NCBI GenBank assembly: GCA_934645125.1
Contig: CAKUDT010000001.1
Location: 1 to 58,754 of the forward strand
From: an uncultured Eggerthellaceae bacterium
Lineage (GTDB): Bacteria; Actinomycetota; Coriobacteriia; Coriobacteriales; Eggerthellaceae
Length of the DNA stretch: 58,754 nucleotides
Direction of reading: 5' to 3'
Below the pieces are notes generated by a model. It made no database searches and was not told the DNA's origin. It was given only the letters and a program-made list of their open reading frames with translations. Within the stretch, counting starts at the first letter, position 1. Each line of letters opens with the position of its first letter. A program made the position numbers and the translations under genes. Shown piece after piece: positions 16,774 to 25,018 of the stretch.

Positions 16774-17703
16774 CTATTCTTTCGGGGTCGCCTGCCCGCT
16801 CTGTCCCTCTGCCTGCTTACGACGCTTGTGCACGATAACGCCCGCAACAAGAGCAATAACGGCAACAACCAACGCTCCTATCAGCACATACAGCATCATG
16901 GGCATCTGGTCGTCCGCAGCCTTTCCATCTTTCGAGGCATCAACGGAAGCCTTGTCGCCCGATGCCGAAGCCGAACCCGACGCCAGCTCGCCATTACGCG
17001 TGGCCTCGTACTCGGCTTTTTCCTCGGCGGTCATCTCGTCGGACGTATCAATGCCTTCCAACGTAGAAGGATCGGCTTCGGGGGCTTCCACACCCGCCGT
17101 TGTTCCAACCGACTCGCCCGTAGACGGCTCAACGGGTGCTGCGGCATCCGAAGAAGTTGAAACGGTAATCACGGCATCGTTGCACGTGCACGCGTAACTT
17201 CCCATGCCCGTGGAATTGGAGATATTCACACGGCGGATTTCCATGGAAGTGGAACCTTGTTCGCGCGCAATGAACGTGATATTCATTAAAGGAGTTCCAT
17301 TATCCCAGGTCACACCCTTAAGTGTGGGGGACTTGAAATTCAGCACAGCATCGGTCCAACCGTCACCTGCGTCTTTCGTGTAAACGTCAATGCTGTTGTT
17401 CGTATCCAGCGATGCTACATCAAGCATGCCGGTGTTGTAGCGCACCGTTGCCGACATAGCGTACATGGTGTACTGACTGCTTCCGTTATTTTGCAACTCC
17501 AGCGACACCGTAAACGTATCACCAGGGGCAACAGAGCTCGGGGCGTCTTCGCCCGCCACAACCGACATGGTATACGTAGGGGCATCGGCGTAAGCGCGCT
17601 GCGGGACAATCGCCGCAGTCAAGCCCACTAAAGCAGCAACAAGAACGCATGCAATGCACGCCTTTTTCATCAGATTACTTACGGCAGAAAACGCATTACT
17701 CAT
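16774..17703 (-). CDS. Exported cohesin-like domain protein with C-terminal membrane anchor
   Basis: A 309-residue surface protein. Residues 1-38 are a signal peptide (KKACIACVLVAALVGLTAA...AYADA). Residues about 40-165 form a beta-sandwich resembling the cohesin fold: VAPGDTFTVSLELQN, a central VRYNTGMLDVASL strand pair and a final AVITVS strand. A 90-residue acidic Ser/Ala/Glu-rich linker follows, then one membrane helix (about 272-294) and a positive KRRKQ tail. There is no LPxTG motif, so it is held by the helix rather than by sortase. The ATG at 17703 follows AAGGGAGTG. A dockerin partner is not visible in this window. Confidence 0.75.
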   Translation of the reverse strand: MSNAFSAVSNLMKKACIACVLVAALVGLTAAIVPQRAYADAPTYTMSVVAGEDAPSSVAPGDTFTVSLELQNNGSSQYTMYAMSATVRYNTGMLDVASLDTNNSIDVYTKDAGDGWTDAVLNFKSPTLKGVTWDNGTPLMNITFIAREQGSTSMEIRRVNISNSTGMGSYACTCNDAVITVSTSSDAAAPVEPSTGESVGTTAGVEAPEADPSTLEGIDTSDEMTAEEKAEYEATRNGELASGSASASGDKASVDASKDGKAADDQMPMMLYVLIGALVVAVIALVAGVIVHKRRKQAEGQSGQATPKE

Positions 17704-17851
17704 GGGCACTCCCTTGAAAATCGGTCCGTCGCGCCTGTTAAAATCCTGCGCAAAAACTCCCCCGCGCAAGGCGAACAACGAACGCCAGCGATACAATAAG
17801 CGGGCAATGATGCGCACATATCCCGCAAACAGTAGCGCTATAGTAACGCTA

Positions 17852-17878
17852 ATTGTTCTGTTTTAGGAAAAGAACAAT
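17852..17878. promoter_or_regulatory. Inverted repeat before the nitroreductase gene
   Basis: ATTGTTCT (17852-17859) and AGAACAAT (17871-17878) are exact inverse complements with an 11-base centre, and a third ATTGTTC occurs at 17911-17917. The divergent gap also has TAGCGCTA followed by TAACGCTA at about 17833-17851. It is a plausible operator for either flanking gene. Confidence 0.45.
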
Positions 17879-17976
17879 CGCAAATGGATAAAAAGTGACG
17901 TTTGCCACAAATTGTTCAAAATTGCGTGCATCGCAAAGCGCTTGCTGTCACGCCATCACCATCTGAAAGGCACACT

Positions 17977-18672
17977 ATGAAACATTTTTTCGACCAGACA
18001 AACGACATACTTCGTCTTATGGAAGCACGTCATTCTGTACGAAACTGCACACCCGAGGCAATCACAAAACCCCAGTTAGAGAAGTTGCAAGCATGCATTG
18101 ATGCCTGCAACGAAGAAAGCGGTTTGAACATTTTCCTGGTAACGGACGAGCCGAAAGCATTCAGTAATTTTGCAGCCCGTTATGGACATTTCACCGGCGT
18201 GAGCAATTACCTTGTGCTAGCGGGGCCGAATTCCGCCGACCTGGAAGAAAAATGCGGGTATTACGGTGAAGAGCTTGTTCTGCTTGCGCAAGAAATGGGG
18301 CTGAACACCTGCTGGGTTGCCCTGACATTTTCTAAACGCGTGGTGCGCAAAATGATTCCCGAAGGTCAAAAACTCTGCATTGTTATTTCGTTAGGAAAGG
18401 GCGAAACGCCTGGCAAATCACGCAAAACACGCTCCGCGGAAGACCTTTCGAATATATCCGAATCATCACCCACGTGGTTCAAACGCGGCATGAAAGCGGC
18501 CTGCCTTGCACCAACCGCCATCAATCAACAAAGCTTCTACTTCACGCTGGAAGACGACGGGGAAACCGTAAGCGCCGTGTCGAAAGGCGGGCCCTGCTCA
18601 ACAATCGACCTGGGAATCGTCAAACATGATTTCGAGCTTGCCGCCGGTGCGGACAACTTCTCCTGGAAATAA
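17977..18672 (+). CDS. Nitroreductase-family protein
   Basis: A 231-residue cytoplasmic flavoprotein-like sequence. MEARHSVRNCTPEAI (residues 14-28) is the family's FMN-binding N-terminal helix motif, and the centre reads GYYGEELVLLAQEMGLNTCW, the conserved second half of the fold. The C-terminal region APTAINQQSFYF is the usual APSaxNxQPW-like FMN contact. Family members use NAD(P)H to reduce nitro groups, quinones or enones. GAAAGG precedes the ATG at 17977. It stands alone with its own likely operator upstream; the physiological substrate is unknown. Confidence 0.82.
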   Translation: MKHFFDQTNDILRLMEARHSVRNCTPEAITKPQLEKLQACIDACNEESGLNIFLVTDEPKAFSNFAARYGHFTGVSNYLVLAGPNSADLEEKCGYYGEELVLLAQEMGLNTCWVALTFSKRVVRKMIPEGQKLCIVISLGKGETPGKSRKTRSAEDLSNISESSPTWFKRGMKAACLAPTAINQQSFYFTLEDDGETVSAVSKGGPCSTIDLGIVKHDFELAAGADNFSWK

Positions 18673-18852
18673 AGTGCAGGGCGCAGGGCGCGCAAGCCGT
18701 GCGGTACGCAAAAGCGCTCAATGTCACACTGGAAGGTTCGCGCAAGTTCTGACCCGCGCGAACCACGCAGGTCGCCTACGCAAAAGGGGTCTTTCGCAAA
18801 TCGCGAGAGACCCCTACCACTTCAAGCAATGCAATTAAACGAAAATTCCCAG
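18673..18852 (-). terminator. Terminator of the telA-xpaC unit
   Basis: GGGGTCTTTCGC (18786-18797) pairs with GCGAGAGACCCC (18803-18814), and on the minus strand the stem is followed by TTTTG. It lies 37 bases after the xpaC stop codon and, being symmetrical, also faces the nitroreductase gene. Confidence 0.7.
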
Positions 18853-19392
18853 CTAAGAAAGCCCTTCTCGCTTAAGCGACATCTTCATGGCTTCGATTTC
18901 CACATCCAAATCAAGCGCTTCATCTTTATACATGTTGTCATACATCAAATCGAACGCATGCGCCATATCCTGCATATGTCCCTTGGTCTTCTGCAGAAGA
19001 TCGTCGCCCTCAAGTGTGTTGCTGTTCTCAAGCGCCGAATACTTCTTCAACACAATATCAAGCGTAGGCACGTAATACGCAAAGAACTGATTATTGCGAC
19101 GAATCTCTTCGGGCTGGCTGCGCATAGCATCAATGAGCTTGCCCGCTTTCTCGATAGCCACCGTGGCTTCATTTCTAAGCTGCGCGTCGCGCAATCCATG
19201 AAGCTGCAGGCGCGATTGGCCGAGGCTGCGCTCTGCTTGGCGCAGCTTAGCGTCTTGCTCGGATGTTATGCCGCTCGTAAGCAAGCGCCGCCGCCTTTCG
19301 GCGTTCGACCCCGCACGACCCAACGCAATAGCGCCGGCCGAAAGCCCCGCTATCGCAACAAGCGCCGCAACCAAACTAAGAATCAGCCCCAT
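18853..19392 (-). CDS. XpaC-like (5-bromo-4-chloroindolyl phosphate hydrolysis family) protein
   Basis: A 179-residue protein with one N-terminal membrane helix (about 1-24) and a mostly helical cytoplasmic domain. The pattern of a short lead, an antiparallel helical bundle (residues about 50-175, with LRQAERSLGQSRLQL and NNQFFAYYVPTLDIVLKKY) and its position after telA match the XpaC family, which travels with TelA. I chose the ATG at 19392 because AGGAG precedes it by seven bases; an ATG 13 codons upstream has no clear site. The biochemical role of XpaC is not established; the name comes from a screening phenotype. Confidence 0.72.
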   Translation of the reverse strand: MGLILSLVAALVAIAGLSAGAIALGRAGSNAERRRRLLTSGITSEQDAKLRQAERSLGQSRLQLHGLRDAQLRNEATVAIEKAGKLIDAMRSQPEEIRRNNQFFAYYVPTLDIVLKKYSALENSNTLEGDDLLQKTKGHMQDMAHAFDLMYDNMYKDEALDLDVEIEAMKMSLKREGLS

Positions 19393-19433
19393 GAAAACTC
19401 CTGCTATTCGTTTTCCGTTCAATGCAATCATGG

Positions 19434-19472
19434 TAAAGAGCCGCCGCCAACACATCGGCCGCGGCTCTTGAA
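19434..19472 (-). terminator. Hairpin between telA and xpaC
   Basis: On the minus strand AGAGCCGCGGCC and GGCGGCGGCTCTTT form an imperfect GC-rich stem between the two genes. With few T residues after it, partial termination or RNA processing is more likely than full termination. Confidence 0.4.
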
Positions 19473-19504
19473 CACACTTGCTTTTTTGCTCTTGCTATCA
19501 GGCA

Positions 19505-20668
19505 CTATGCCTTAATCTCAAGAAGCTTTGCGCGTAAGTCGTCTTCGATCTGGCCCAAAGAAGATTCTGCATCGGCGCGCTTCTGACGGCCTTCCGCAGA
19601 GATACGCAGCACTTCTTCAAGCGTTTCGATGAGCTTCTGGTTCGTCTCCTGAATGGTTTCCACCTCAATAATGCTGCGCTCGGATTCCTCGGCAACGGCA
19701 ATGGTGCCCTGCTTCAGCGTTTCAGCGTTCTTCTTCAGAAGCTCGTTGGTCATGTCGGAAACGGCGCGCGTTGCTTCGGTGGCCTGGCGCATGTCTTCCA
19801 CGCCCAGGGCCAGAACCATCTGGTTCTTCCACAGCGGAATGGTGTTCACCAAAGTGGTTTGGATCTTTTCCACCATCACAATGTCGCTGCTCTGAATCAA
19901 GCGAATCTGCGGAGCCATCTGGATGCTAATGGCACGCGTGAGCTCCAAGTCGAAGATCTTCTTCTCAAAGCGGTCAAGCAGGCCCGCGTAATCGTTGGCG
20001 CGCTGGGCGTCTTCCACGGCACCCGTGCGGTCGGCTTCGGCTTTCAACTCAACCAGCTTGCCGGCACGCTCTTCCTCAAGGCGCTTCTTACCAGCCAAAA
20101 TGTAAATAGTGAGCTCTTTGTAGTAATCCAGGTTCGCGTCGTACATGTGATCGAGCAGCACGATGTCCTTGCTCAGCTGATTCTGGTGCGCCTGAAGCTG
20201 GTTGCACACCTTGTCAACGTTTGCCTCTGCCTTGGCGTAATTAGCCTTCATGCGCTCGATGGTTGCCGGCGCCTTCTTGAACAGACCGAAGAAACCGCCT
20301 TTTTCCTCGCCCTTGATGTCAAAACCCTTGAGCTCGGTGACCAGAGTGGAAATCATGCCGCCCACTTCGCCCAAATCCTTGGTCTTGACGTTTTCAAGCG
20401 CGTGATCGGAGAAGTCCGCAATGTTCTTTTGGCTGCTCGAGCCGAATTCGACAATAACGTTGCTGTCGGTCAGGTCAATTTCGGTGGCGCGCTGGTCAAT
20501 GAGCGCCAGCTCTTCGGGGGTAAGCTTGATGTCCGCCAGCGACGTGCCATCGGTGGACTTGACCTGAATAAGCCCCTTGTCAGGCTGCCATTCGGTAATG
20601 GTGCTCTCTACTGCGGGCGCATCTTGAGCAACCTGTGCCTCAACTTCAATAGGGTTTACGGTTTCCAT
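19505..20668 (-). CDS. telA: TelA/KlaA-family toxic anion resistance protein
   Basis: A 387-residue soluble protein that is almost entirely helical and coiled-coil after residue 90. It matches the TelA family: an N-terminal segment with IADFSDHALENVKTKDLG, FFGLFKKAPATIERM (about 135-150), then long helices with VLLDHMYDANLDYYKELTIYI and NTIPLWKNQMVLAL. TelA proteins are linked to tellurite and envelope-stress phenotypes, but the mechanism is unknown. GGAGG before the ATG at 20668 decides the start; an upstream in-frame ATG would add 43 unlikely residues. It is first of the telA-xpaC pair. Confidence 0.87.
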   Translation of the reverse strand: METVNPIEVEAQVAQDAPAVESTITEWQPDKGLIQVKSTDGTSLADIKLTPEELALIDQRATEIDLTDSNVIVEFGSSSQKNIADFSDHALENVKTKDLGEVGGMISTLVTELKGFDIKGEEKGGFFGLFKKAPATIERMKANYAKAEANVDKVCNQLQAHQNQLSKDIVLLDHMYDANLDYYKELTIYILAGKKRLEEERAGKLVELKAEADRTGAVEDAQRANDYAGLLDRFEKKIFDLELTRAISIQMAPQIRLIQSSDIVMVEKIQTTLVNTIPLWKNQMVLALGVEDMRQATEATRAVSDMTNELLKKNAETLKQGTIAVAEESERSIIEVETIQETNQKLIETLEEVLRISAEGRQKRADAESSLGQIEDDLRAKLLEIKA

Positions 20669-20916
20669 AAAGCAGCCTCCTTGTTCGATGGGGGAGTAGC
20701 GCACAGACACCATACGCGCAGCGCGCATTTTGACGCCTCCATTATACGCGCGAAAGACGCGATGAAGCACCCGCGGAAACAAACATATAGGCAACATCTT
20801 GCCTTTTCGGCAGAATTCATGCCCTCTCTTTGGGTGGAAGCAAACGGAATGCGAACGAAGCCGTTTTATTCGTTAGATTCTATTCGTAGGTTTCTCTGTT
20901 GACTTTGCTCGTTGGC

Positions 20917-21828
20917 TTATTCATTGGAAAGCGCAACGCACAAAGCATCAAGCAACGTGACCGCATAATGCTGCGCAGCGCGCGCCTCACCTGCATCTTC
21001 CCATGCTTCACCGGGCACCTGAATGGCAATGCGGCGCGGCGAATCGCCCTTTACGGCATTCAGCGCGTTCTCAATACGCAGAGCCAAGCTGCCCTCTTCA
21101 TCGTCCATTTGAACCACGGGAACGGCTTTTTGCTGCGCAGGACGCTCTTCGCCCGGCAAAACAAGATGCACGAAGCACATGTTCTGATCGGGAGCCACCA
21201 ACAGCGAATCAGCGCTTACGATGTGCGAGTTCGGATTCGTTGCCAGCGCAAGATTCGACATGCGGCTTGCCACGCTGCGAGTGAATTTCGAGGTACCGAA
21301 AAGACACAGCGTGTGTTCGCCCAAAACATCGGCTGCGCGAGAAAATCCCAGATGAGCGCCAGGAACCGCCGCAGGCTTACCTTCCCAGGAATGGCGCAGG
21401 TTGCGAATAGCGCGGAAGGTTTGCGCACCTGCAATGCCATCGCCGTACAGCGCCAAGTTCAGCTGGAACTTGCGCAGCGCGGCTTCGGTATACGCGCCAA
21501 AAATGCCATCGTCGTTGCACGCGAAGCCCAACGCGCCCAACGCGCGTTGCAGTTGGCGCACATCGTTGCCATGGAAGAACGGCATGCGCAGATACAGCGT
21601 GCGATCGCCCATGGAATACGATGCATCTACCAGGGCAGACCACGTTTTCTCATCGACCTCACCCGTTGCGGGCAAGCCGTGCGCAAGGCAAAACGAGCTT
21701 ACCGCGGCGGCGGTTTTCTCGCCATAGACGCCATCAACGTCGGCATCGGTCAGAAAACCAGCCAGCACCAAGCGCTGCTGAACATCCTCTACAGCTGCTC
21801 CTGTATGTTGCAAACGAACGGTTTCCAT
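20917..21828 (-). CDS. Peptidoglycan-binding domain protein
   Basis: A 303-residue protein with two N-terminal peptidoglycan-binding type 1 repeats: residues about 8-66 (VEDVQQRLVLAGF...GVYGEKTAAAVSSF) and about 85-145 (VRQLQRALGALGF...GIFGAYTEAALRKFQ). Residues 150-303 form an alpha/beta domain of unclear type; its ordering of strands and the repeated AxQxxAV pattern are compatible with an N-acetylmuramoyl-amidase-like fold but I see no convincing zinc ligands. No signal peptide is visible, so location is uncertain. It starts four bases after the polyprenyl synthase gene and is likely in the same unit. Confidence 0.75.
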   Translation of the reverse strand: METVRLQHTGAAVEDVQQRLVLAGFLTDADVDGVYGEKTAAAVSSFCLAHGLPATGEVDEKTWSALVDASYSMGDRTLYLRMPFFHGNDVRQLQRALGALGFACNDDGIFGAYTEAALRKFQLNLALYGDGIAGAQTFRAIRNLRHSWEGKPAAVPGAHLGFSRAADVLGEHTLCLFGTSKFTRSVASRMSNLALATNPNSHIVSADSLLVAPDQNMCFVHLVLPGEERPAQQKAVPVVQMDDEEGSLALRIENALNAVKGDSPRRIAIQVPGEAWEDAGEARAAQHYAVTLLDALCVALSNE

Positions 21829-21832
21829 AACG

Positions 21833-22891
21833 CTAGTCCAAACGATTCACAAACCAGTCGGCCATGGAAATAAGCAGGTCACGAGCAGGACTAGGATCAA
21901 CCACGCCCAGAAGCCTGTTTTTGGAAATGCTCGTCAAATTCTGTGCATAATTGCGCGCGTACTCAATGCTTCCCGTTTCCTGCATGATCTCCACCGCTTC
22001 GGCAAGAGCATCCGGATCCTTCTCTTTGTTGGACAAGATCTCAACCAGGCGGGCGCGCTGCTGCTCAGTGCCGTGATGCAGCGCATGCACCACAACCAAC
22101 GTGCGCTTTCCTTCGGTGATGTCGCTGCGGAAGTCTTTCTTGGTGGACTCTTCTTCGCCAATAAGGTTCAGCAGGTCATCTTGAATCTGGAAGGCCAAGC
22201 CCGTGTCCAGGCCAAAGTTGCGCAAGCCTTCAATTTGCGCCTCGGTGCCGCCGCCGACAATGGCGCCAACAGCCAGCGGAACCGCACCGCTGTAATGGGC
22301 GGTCTTATGCGTTGCCATAATCAGATAATCTTCGGGCGTAATATCATAGCGAGCGTCGCGCGCCCAGCCGATATCCATTGCCTGACCCTCAATAGTGCGG
22401 CGCGTCATTTCAATGAGCTCGGTCACAACGCGTACTTTCACGGCGTCGTCAAGCGTGGGATCGTTGATTACCGTGCCGTTGACCAGGGAAAGTCCCAAGT
22501 CGCCCATGTTCAGAGCAAGGCCCAGGCCTTCGCTCAAATGCAGGCACGGCTCGCCGCGGCGCAGCTCGGCCTCGTCGGCAATGTCGTCGTGGATCAACGC
22601 AGCGGTGTGAAAGTGCTCGATGGCCGCCGCGGAACTGATAGCCTTATTCATGTCGCCACCAACAACCAGGCAACCCGCCAAAGCAATAAGCGGACGATGA
22701 CGCTTTCCGCCGTTCTTGCTGTACTTCATCAGCGGCCCGTACAGATAACGGTCCATGTCGGGGTGATCGCCGTGGGGAATGTAACGATTCACCAAATCGC
22801 CAATAACGCCCGCGTATTGATCAAGGTACTCCTGAAAATCGGCAGGAGGATTATCGTTCAAAGAAATAAGATCGTTGATATCGGTGCTCAT
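21833..22891 (-). CDS. Polyprenyl diphosphate synthase
   Basis: A 352-residue trans-prenyltransferase that condenses isopentenyl units for quinone or lipid-carrier synthesis. The first aspartate-rich motif reads HDDIADEAELRRG (near residues 97-109) and the second FQIQDDLLNLIG, with KDFRSDITEGKRTL after it, as in FPP/octaprenyl synthases. KNGGKRHRPLIAL near residue 60 is the substrate-phosphate-binding block. The ATG at 22891 follows GAGATGAG. Chain length cannot be read with confidence, and the residues before the first motif (HFHTAALI) allow long products. A menaquinone role would fit an anaerobic respirer. Confidence 0.88.
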   Translation of the reverse strand: MSTDINDLISLNDNPPADFQEYLDQYAGVIGDLVNRYIPHGDHPDMDRYLYGPLMKYSKNGGKRHRPLIALAGCLVVGGDMNKAISSAAAIEHFHTAALIHDDIADEAELRRGEPCLHLSEGLGLALNMGDLGLSLVNGTVINDPTLDDAVKVRVVTELIEMTRRTIEGQAMDIGWARDARYDITPEDYLIMATHKTAHYSGAVPLAVGAIVGGGTEAQIEGLRNFGLDTGLAFQIQDDLLNLIGEEESTKKDFRSDITEGKRTLVVVHALHHGTEQQRARLVEILSNKEKDPDALAEAVEIMQETGSIEYARNYAQNLTSISKNRLLGVVDPSPARDLLISMADWFVNRLD

Positions 22892-22974
22892 ATTATGCTC
22901 ATCTCGAAAAAGTCGCGACCTACGAAGACTTCATTGCGGGCAAAACAAAAAAGACGAAGAGGAAGTGGGTTCCT

Positions 22975-23005
22975 ATTTTCAAACTTGGTAGGAGCGGAGG
23001 GGCTC
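22975..23005. repeat. Direct repeat of the tRNA-Leu 3' end, copy A
   Basis: These 31 bases match 23165-23195, which includes the 3' end of tRNA-Leu and ten bases beyond it, with one mismatch (22985 versus 23175). The distance is 190 bases. Copy A is not followed by the rest of a tRNA. Confidence 0.8.
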
Positions 23006-23037
23006 CGGCTTTGCCTTCGGCAAAGGCCGACCCCTCC
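22996..23037. repeat. Stem-loop growing out of repeat copy A
   Basis: Outer arms GGAGGGG (22996-23002) and CCCCTCC (23031-23037) enclose an inner stem CTTTGCC/GGCAAAG with a TTC loop and a CGG/CCG extension. The outer left arm lies within the duplicated tRNA sequence. Confidence 0.65.
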
Positions 23038-23056
23038 CTCGCAAGCTCGGTCGGGC

Positions 23057-23101
23057 GAATTCCTGAAAACGTGCCACTGGCACGTTTTCTTGACGGAATT
23101 C
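23057..23101. repeat. Second stem-loop between the tRNA repeats
   Basis: Inner arms GAAAACGTGCCA (23065-23076) and TGGCACGTTTTC (23078-23089) are perfect 12-base complements around one base, flanked by GAATTC on both outer sides (23057-23062 and 23096-23101). No U-tract follows, so it is not a usual terminator. Confidence 0.7.
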
Positions 23102-23175
23102 CACCTCATCGGTTCGAGCCCCCGAAGGAAAGCCCTTTCCAATGGTTCCGTTGTCTTCTTTCCAATTTTCAAACC

Positions 23176-23259
<84 letters not shown>

Positions 23260-23422
23260 ACTTACAGCCACAGGGCATTTTATCAAATAAAGTGCGCTTG
23301 TCTCACGCGTTTCTAGAATAGGGAGAAAAGAATGGATTTCGCCGCGGCGCGTACCATTGCAACGGGCTCGTGTGCTATGCTAGTAAAGCTCTTGCATTAC
23401 ACACACCAAAAAACGAAGCAAA

Positions 23423-25015
23423 ATGCAAAAAGGGGCTTTTTCCTTGGCACGACAAGCGAACATTCTGTCTTTTGACGACGTAAAACGGGGCAGCGCACTG
23501 CGCGGCTCTGCTTCTGTGCGCGAAAACGGAAGGGTCGCCTCCCGCGATAATCGCCGGAACAGCCAAAACTATCAGGCCGGACAGAGAAATCGTGCCTACA
23601 GCAGCTCAAGTCAAGCGAGACATTTTGACCGCTGGAGCCAGCAAGGCGGCCAAGAAACCAATTTCGCTTACGAGCCGAATCGCATGCCTTCCGCATCCCT
23701 TTCGGACTATACGTACCCAACGCAAAGCAGCCGCTCTTTTGGCAGCTTTGACGACATCAGCAGCGCAAGCGCTGGCAGAACCATGCGCCCCACCAGCAAA
23801 AACGGCTCCGCCGATTGTAGCCGCAGTTCACGCGGCGAAAACAGCGGGCACGGCGGCGGCATGGGAAGCGCCCACGCTTACCGCAGCACAAGCAGCAGTC
23901 GCAACGAACATGCGCCCCATGAAAACCGCACGTCAGGCAAGCGTACATCGCGTGCAGTGCGCGACAATCGCTTCGCGTTCGACGACTTCGACACGTTCAG
24001 CGACTTCGGCGACTTCGGCGATTTCAGCGACTTTGGCGCGTCTGACACGCGCGACCGTTCGGCACGCGACGTGCGCGCAACACGCATGCAGAGTTCGCCG
24101 CGTTCCGCCATTCTCTCTTACGACGAATTCCTTTCCGAAGAAGAGCAGGCAGACAGCACCGATGCGCAAGACGGCGAAGCTTCGAAGAAAAACAAGACAT
24201 TCCTGCAAAAGCTTTCCGACAAAAAGCAAAAGCGAGCGAAAGAAAAAGCAGGTAGAGCATACGACCGTCAATTTGGCGATGCTTCTTCGACTGCTGCCAC
24301 AAATGCCGGCCCGCGCGCGGCAGTGTACAAGGGAGAAATGGGCCCTTCCCAGCGGCGCGCCCAACGTATGCAGCCTAATGCGTCAAGCCCACGCCAAGGC
24401 GGCTATCGCGCAGCTCACGCAGCGAGCCAGGAAAACGTTGGTATCCTGGGCTGGATTGCAAGCGCCGCAGGTGGCGTAAGCAATGCTGTGACCAGCCGTT
24501 TCTTGAGAGATTCTGCCGCCAAGAAGGCAGGATTGCACGCACAAACAAGCGGTTTCTCCGCGGATGGTAAATCCGGGCGCGCGCAAAAGCAGGGCGCATC
24601 GGGAAATCTGTTCTCAAAAATCACTGGCGCGCTCTTCGGCACGCGTCGTCGCGTAGCAGCGCTTTCCGTTGCGGCATGCCTGGTGATTGCCGGCATGTTC
24701 ATGTACCCGGCGGCGAAGCAGTATTACACCGAAATGCGCCATTTGGATAAGGTGAACGCGGAGTATCAGGCGGTGACCGACCGCAACGCCGATCTTGCCG
24801 CTACGCGCGATTACCTGCAGTCCGAAACTGGCATCGAGGAAATGGCGCATGAAAAGTATGGCTGGGTGAATGAAGGTGAGCATTCTGTTTTGGTCTACGG
24901 CTTGCCCGACGACGGCACCATGGCCGACACGAATCTCTACATCAAGCGAGGGAGCGTATCTGCTCCTGAAACGTGGTATTCCGTGATTCTTGATCCCTTG
25001 TTCGGAGTTGAATAG
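23423..25015 (+). CDS. FtsB/DivIC-like septum formation protein with a very long N-terminus
   Basis: A protein of up to 530 residues. The last 125 residues are the recognisable part: one membrane helix (about 411-429), a coiled coil (HLDKVNAEYQAVTDRNADLAA within 438-460), then EEMAHEKYGWVNEGEHS, the usual YGxVxxGE end of FtsB/DivIC. Such proteins scaffold the division machinery with FtsL and FtsQ. The first 400 residues are Ser/Arg/Gly-rich and probably disordered, with an FDDFDTFSDFGDFG-like repeat near residues 180-205. The ATG at 23423 lacks a ribosome site; TTG at 23444 behind AAAAAGGGG may be the true start. The ppx-like gene begins three bases after it. Confidence 0.8.
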   Translation: MQKGAFSLARQANILSFDDVKRGSALRGSASVRENGRVASRDNRRNSQNYQAGQRNRAYSSSSQARHFDRWSQQGGQETNFAYEPNRMPSASLSDYTYPTQSSRSFGSFDDISSASAGRTMRPTSKNGSADCSRSSRGENSGHGGGMGSAHAYRSTSSSRNEHAPHENRTSGKRTSRAVRDNRFAFDDFDTFSDFGDFGDFSDFGASDTRDRSARDVRATRMQSSPRSAILSYDEFLSEEEQADSTDAQDGEASKKNKTFLQKLSDKKQKRAKEKAGRAYDRQFGDASSTAATNAGPRAAVYKGEMGPSQRRAQRMQPNASSPRQGGYRAAHAASQENVGILGWIASAAGGVSNAVTSRFLRDSAAKKAGLHAQTSGFSADGKSGRAQKQGASGNLFSKITGALFGTRRRVAALSVAACLVIAGMFMYPAAKQYYTEMRHLDKVNAEYQAVTDRNADLAATRDYLQSETGIEEMAHEKYGWVNEGEHSVLVYGLPDDGTMADTNLYIKRGSVSAPETWYSVILDPLFGVE

Positions 25016-25018
25016 CGC

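Noticed and set aside
23097..23130. A second tRNA-like T-arm (GGTTCGAGCCCC) on the plus strand.
   Set aside because: No acceptor or anticodon stem can be built around it. It is more likely a chance or decayed fragment within the repeat region.
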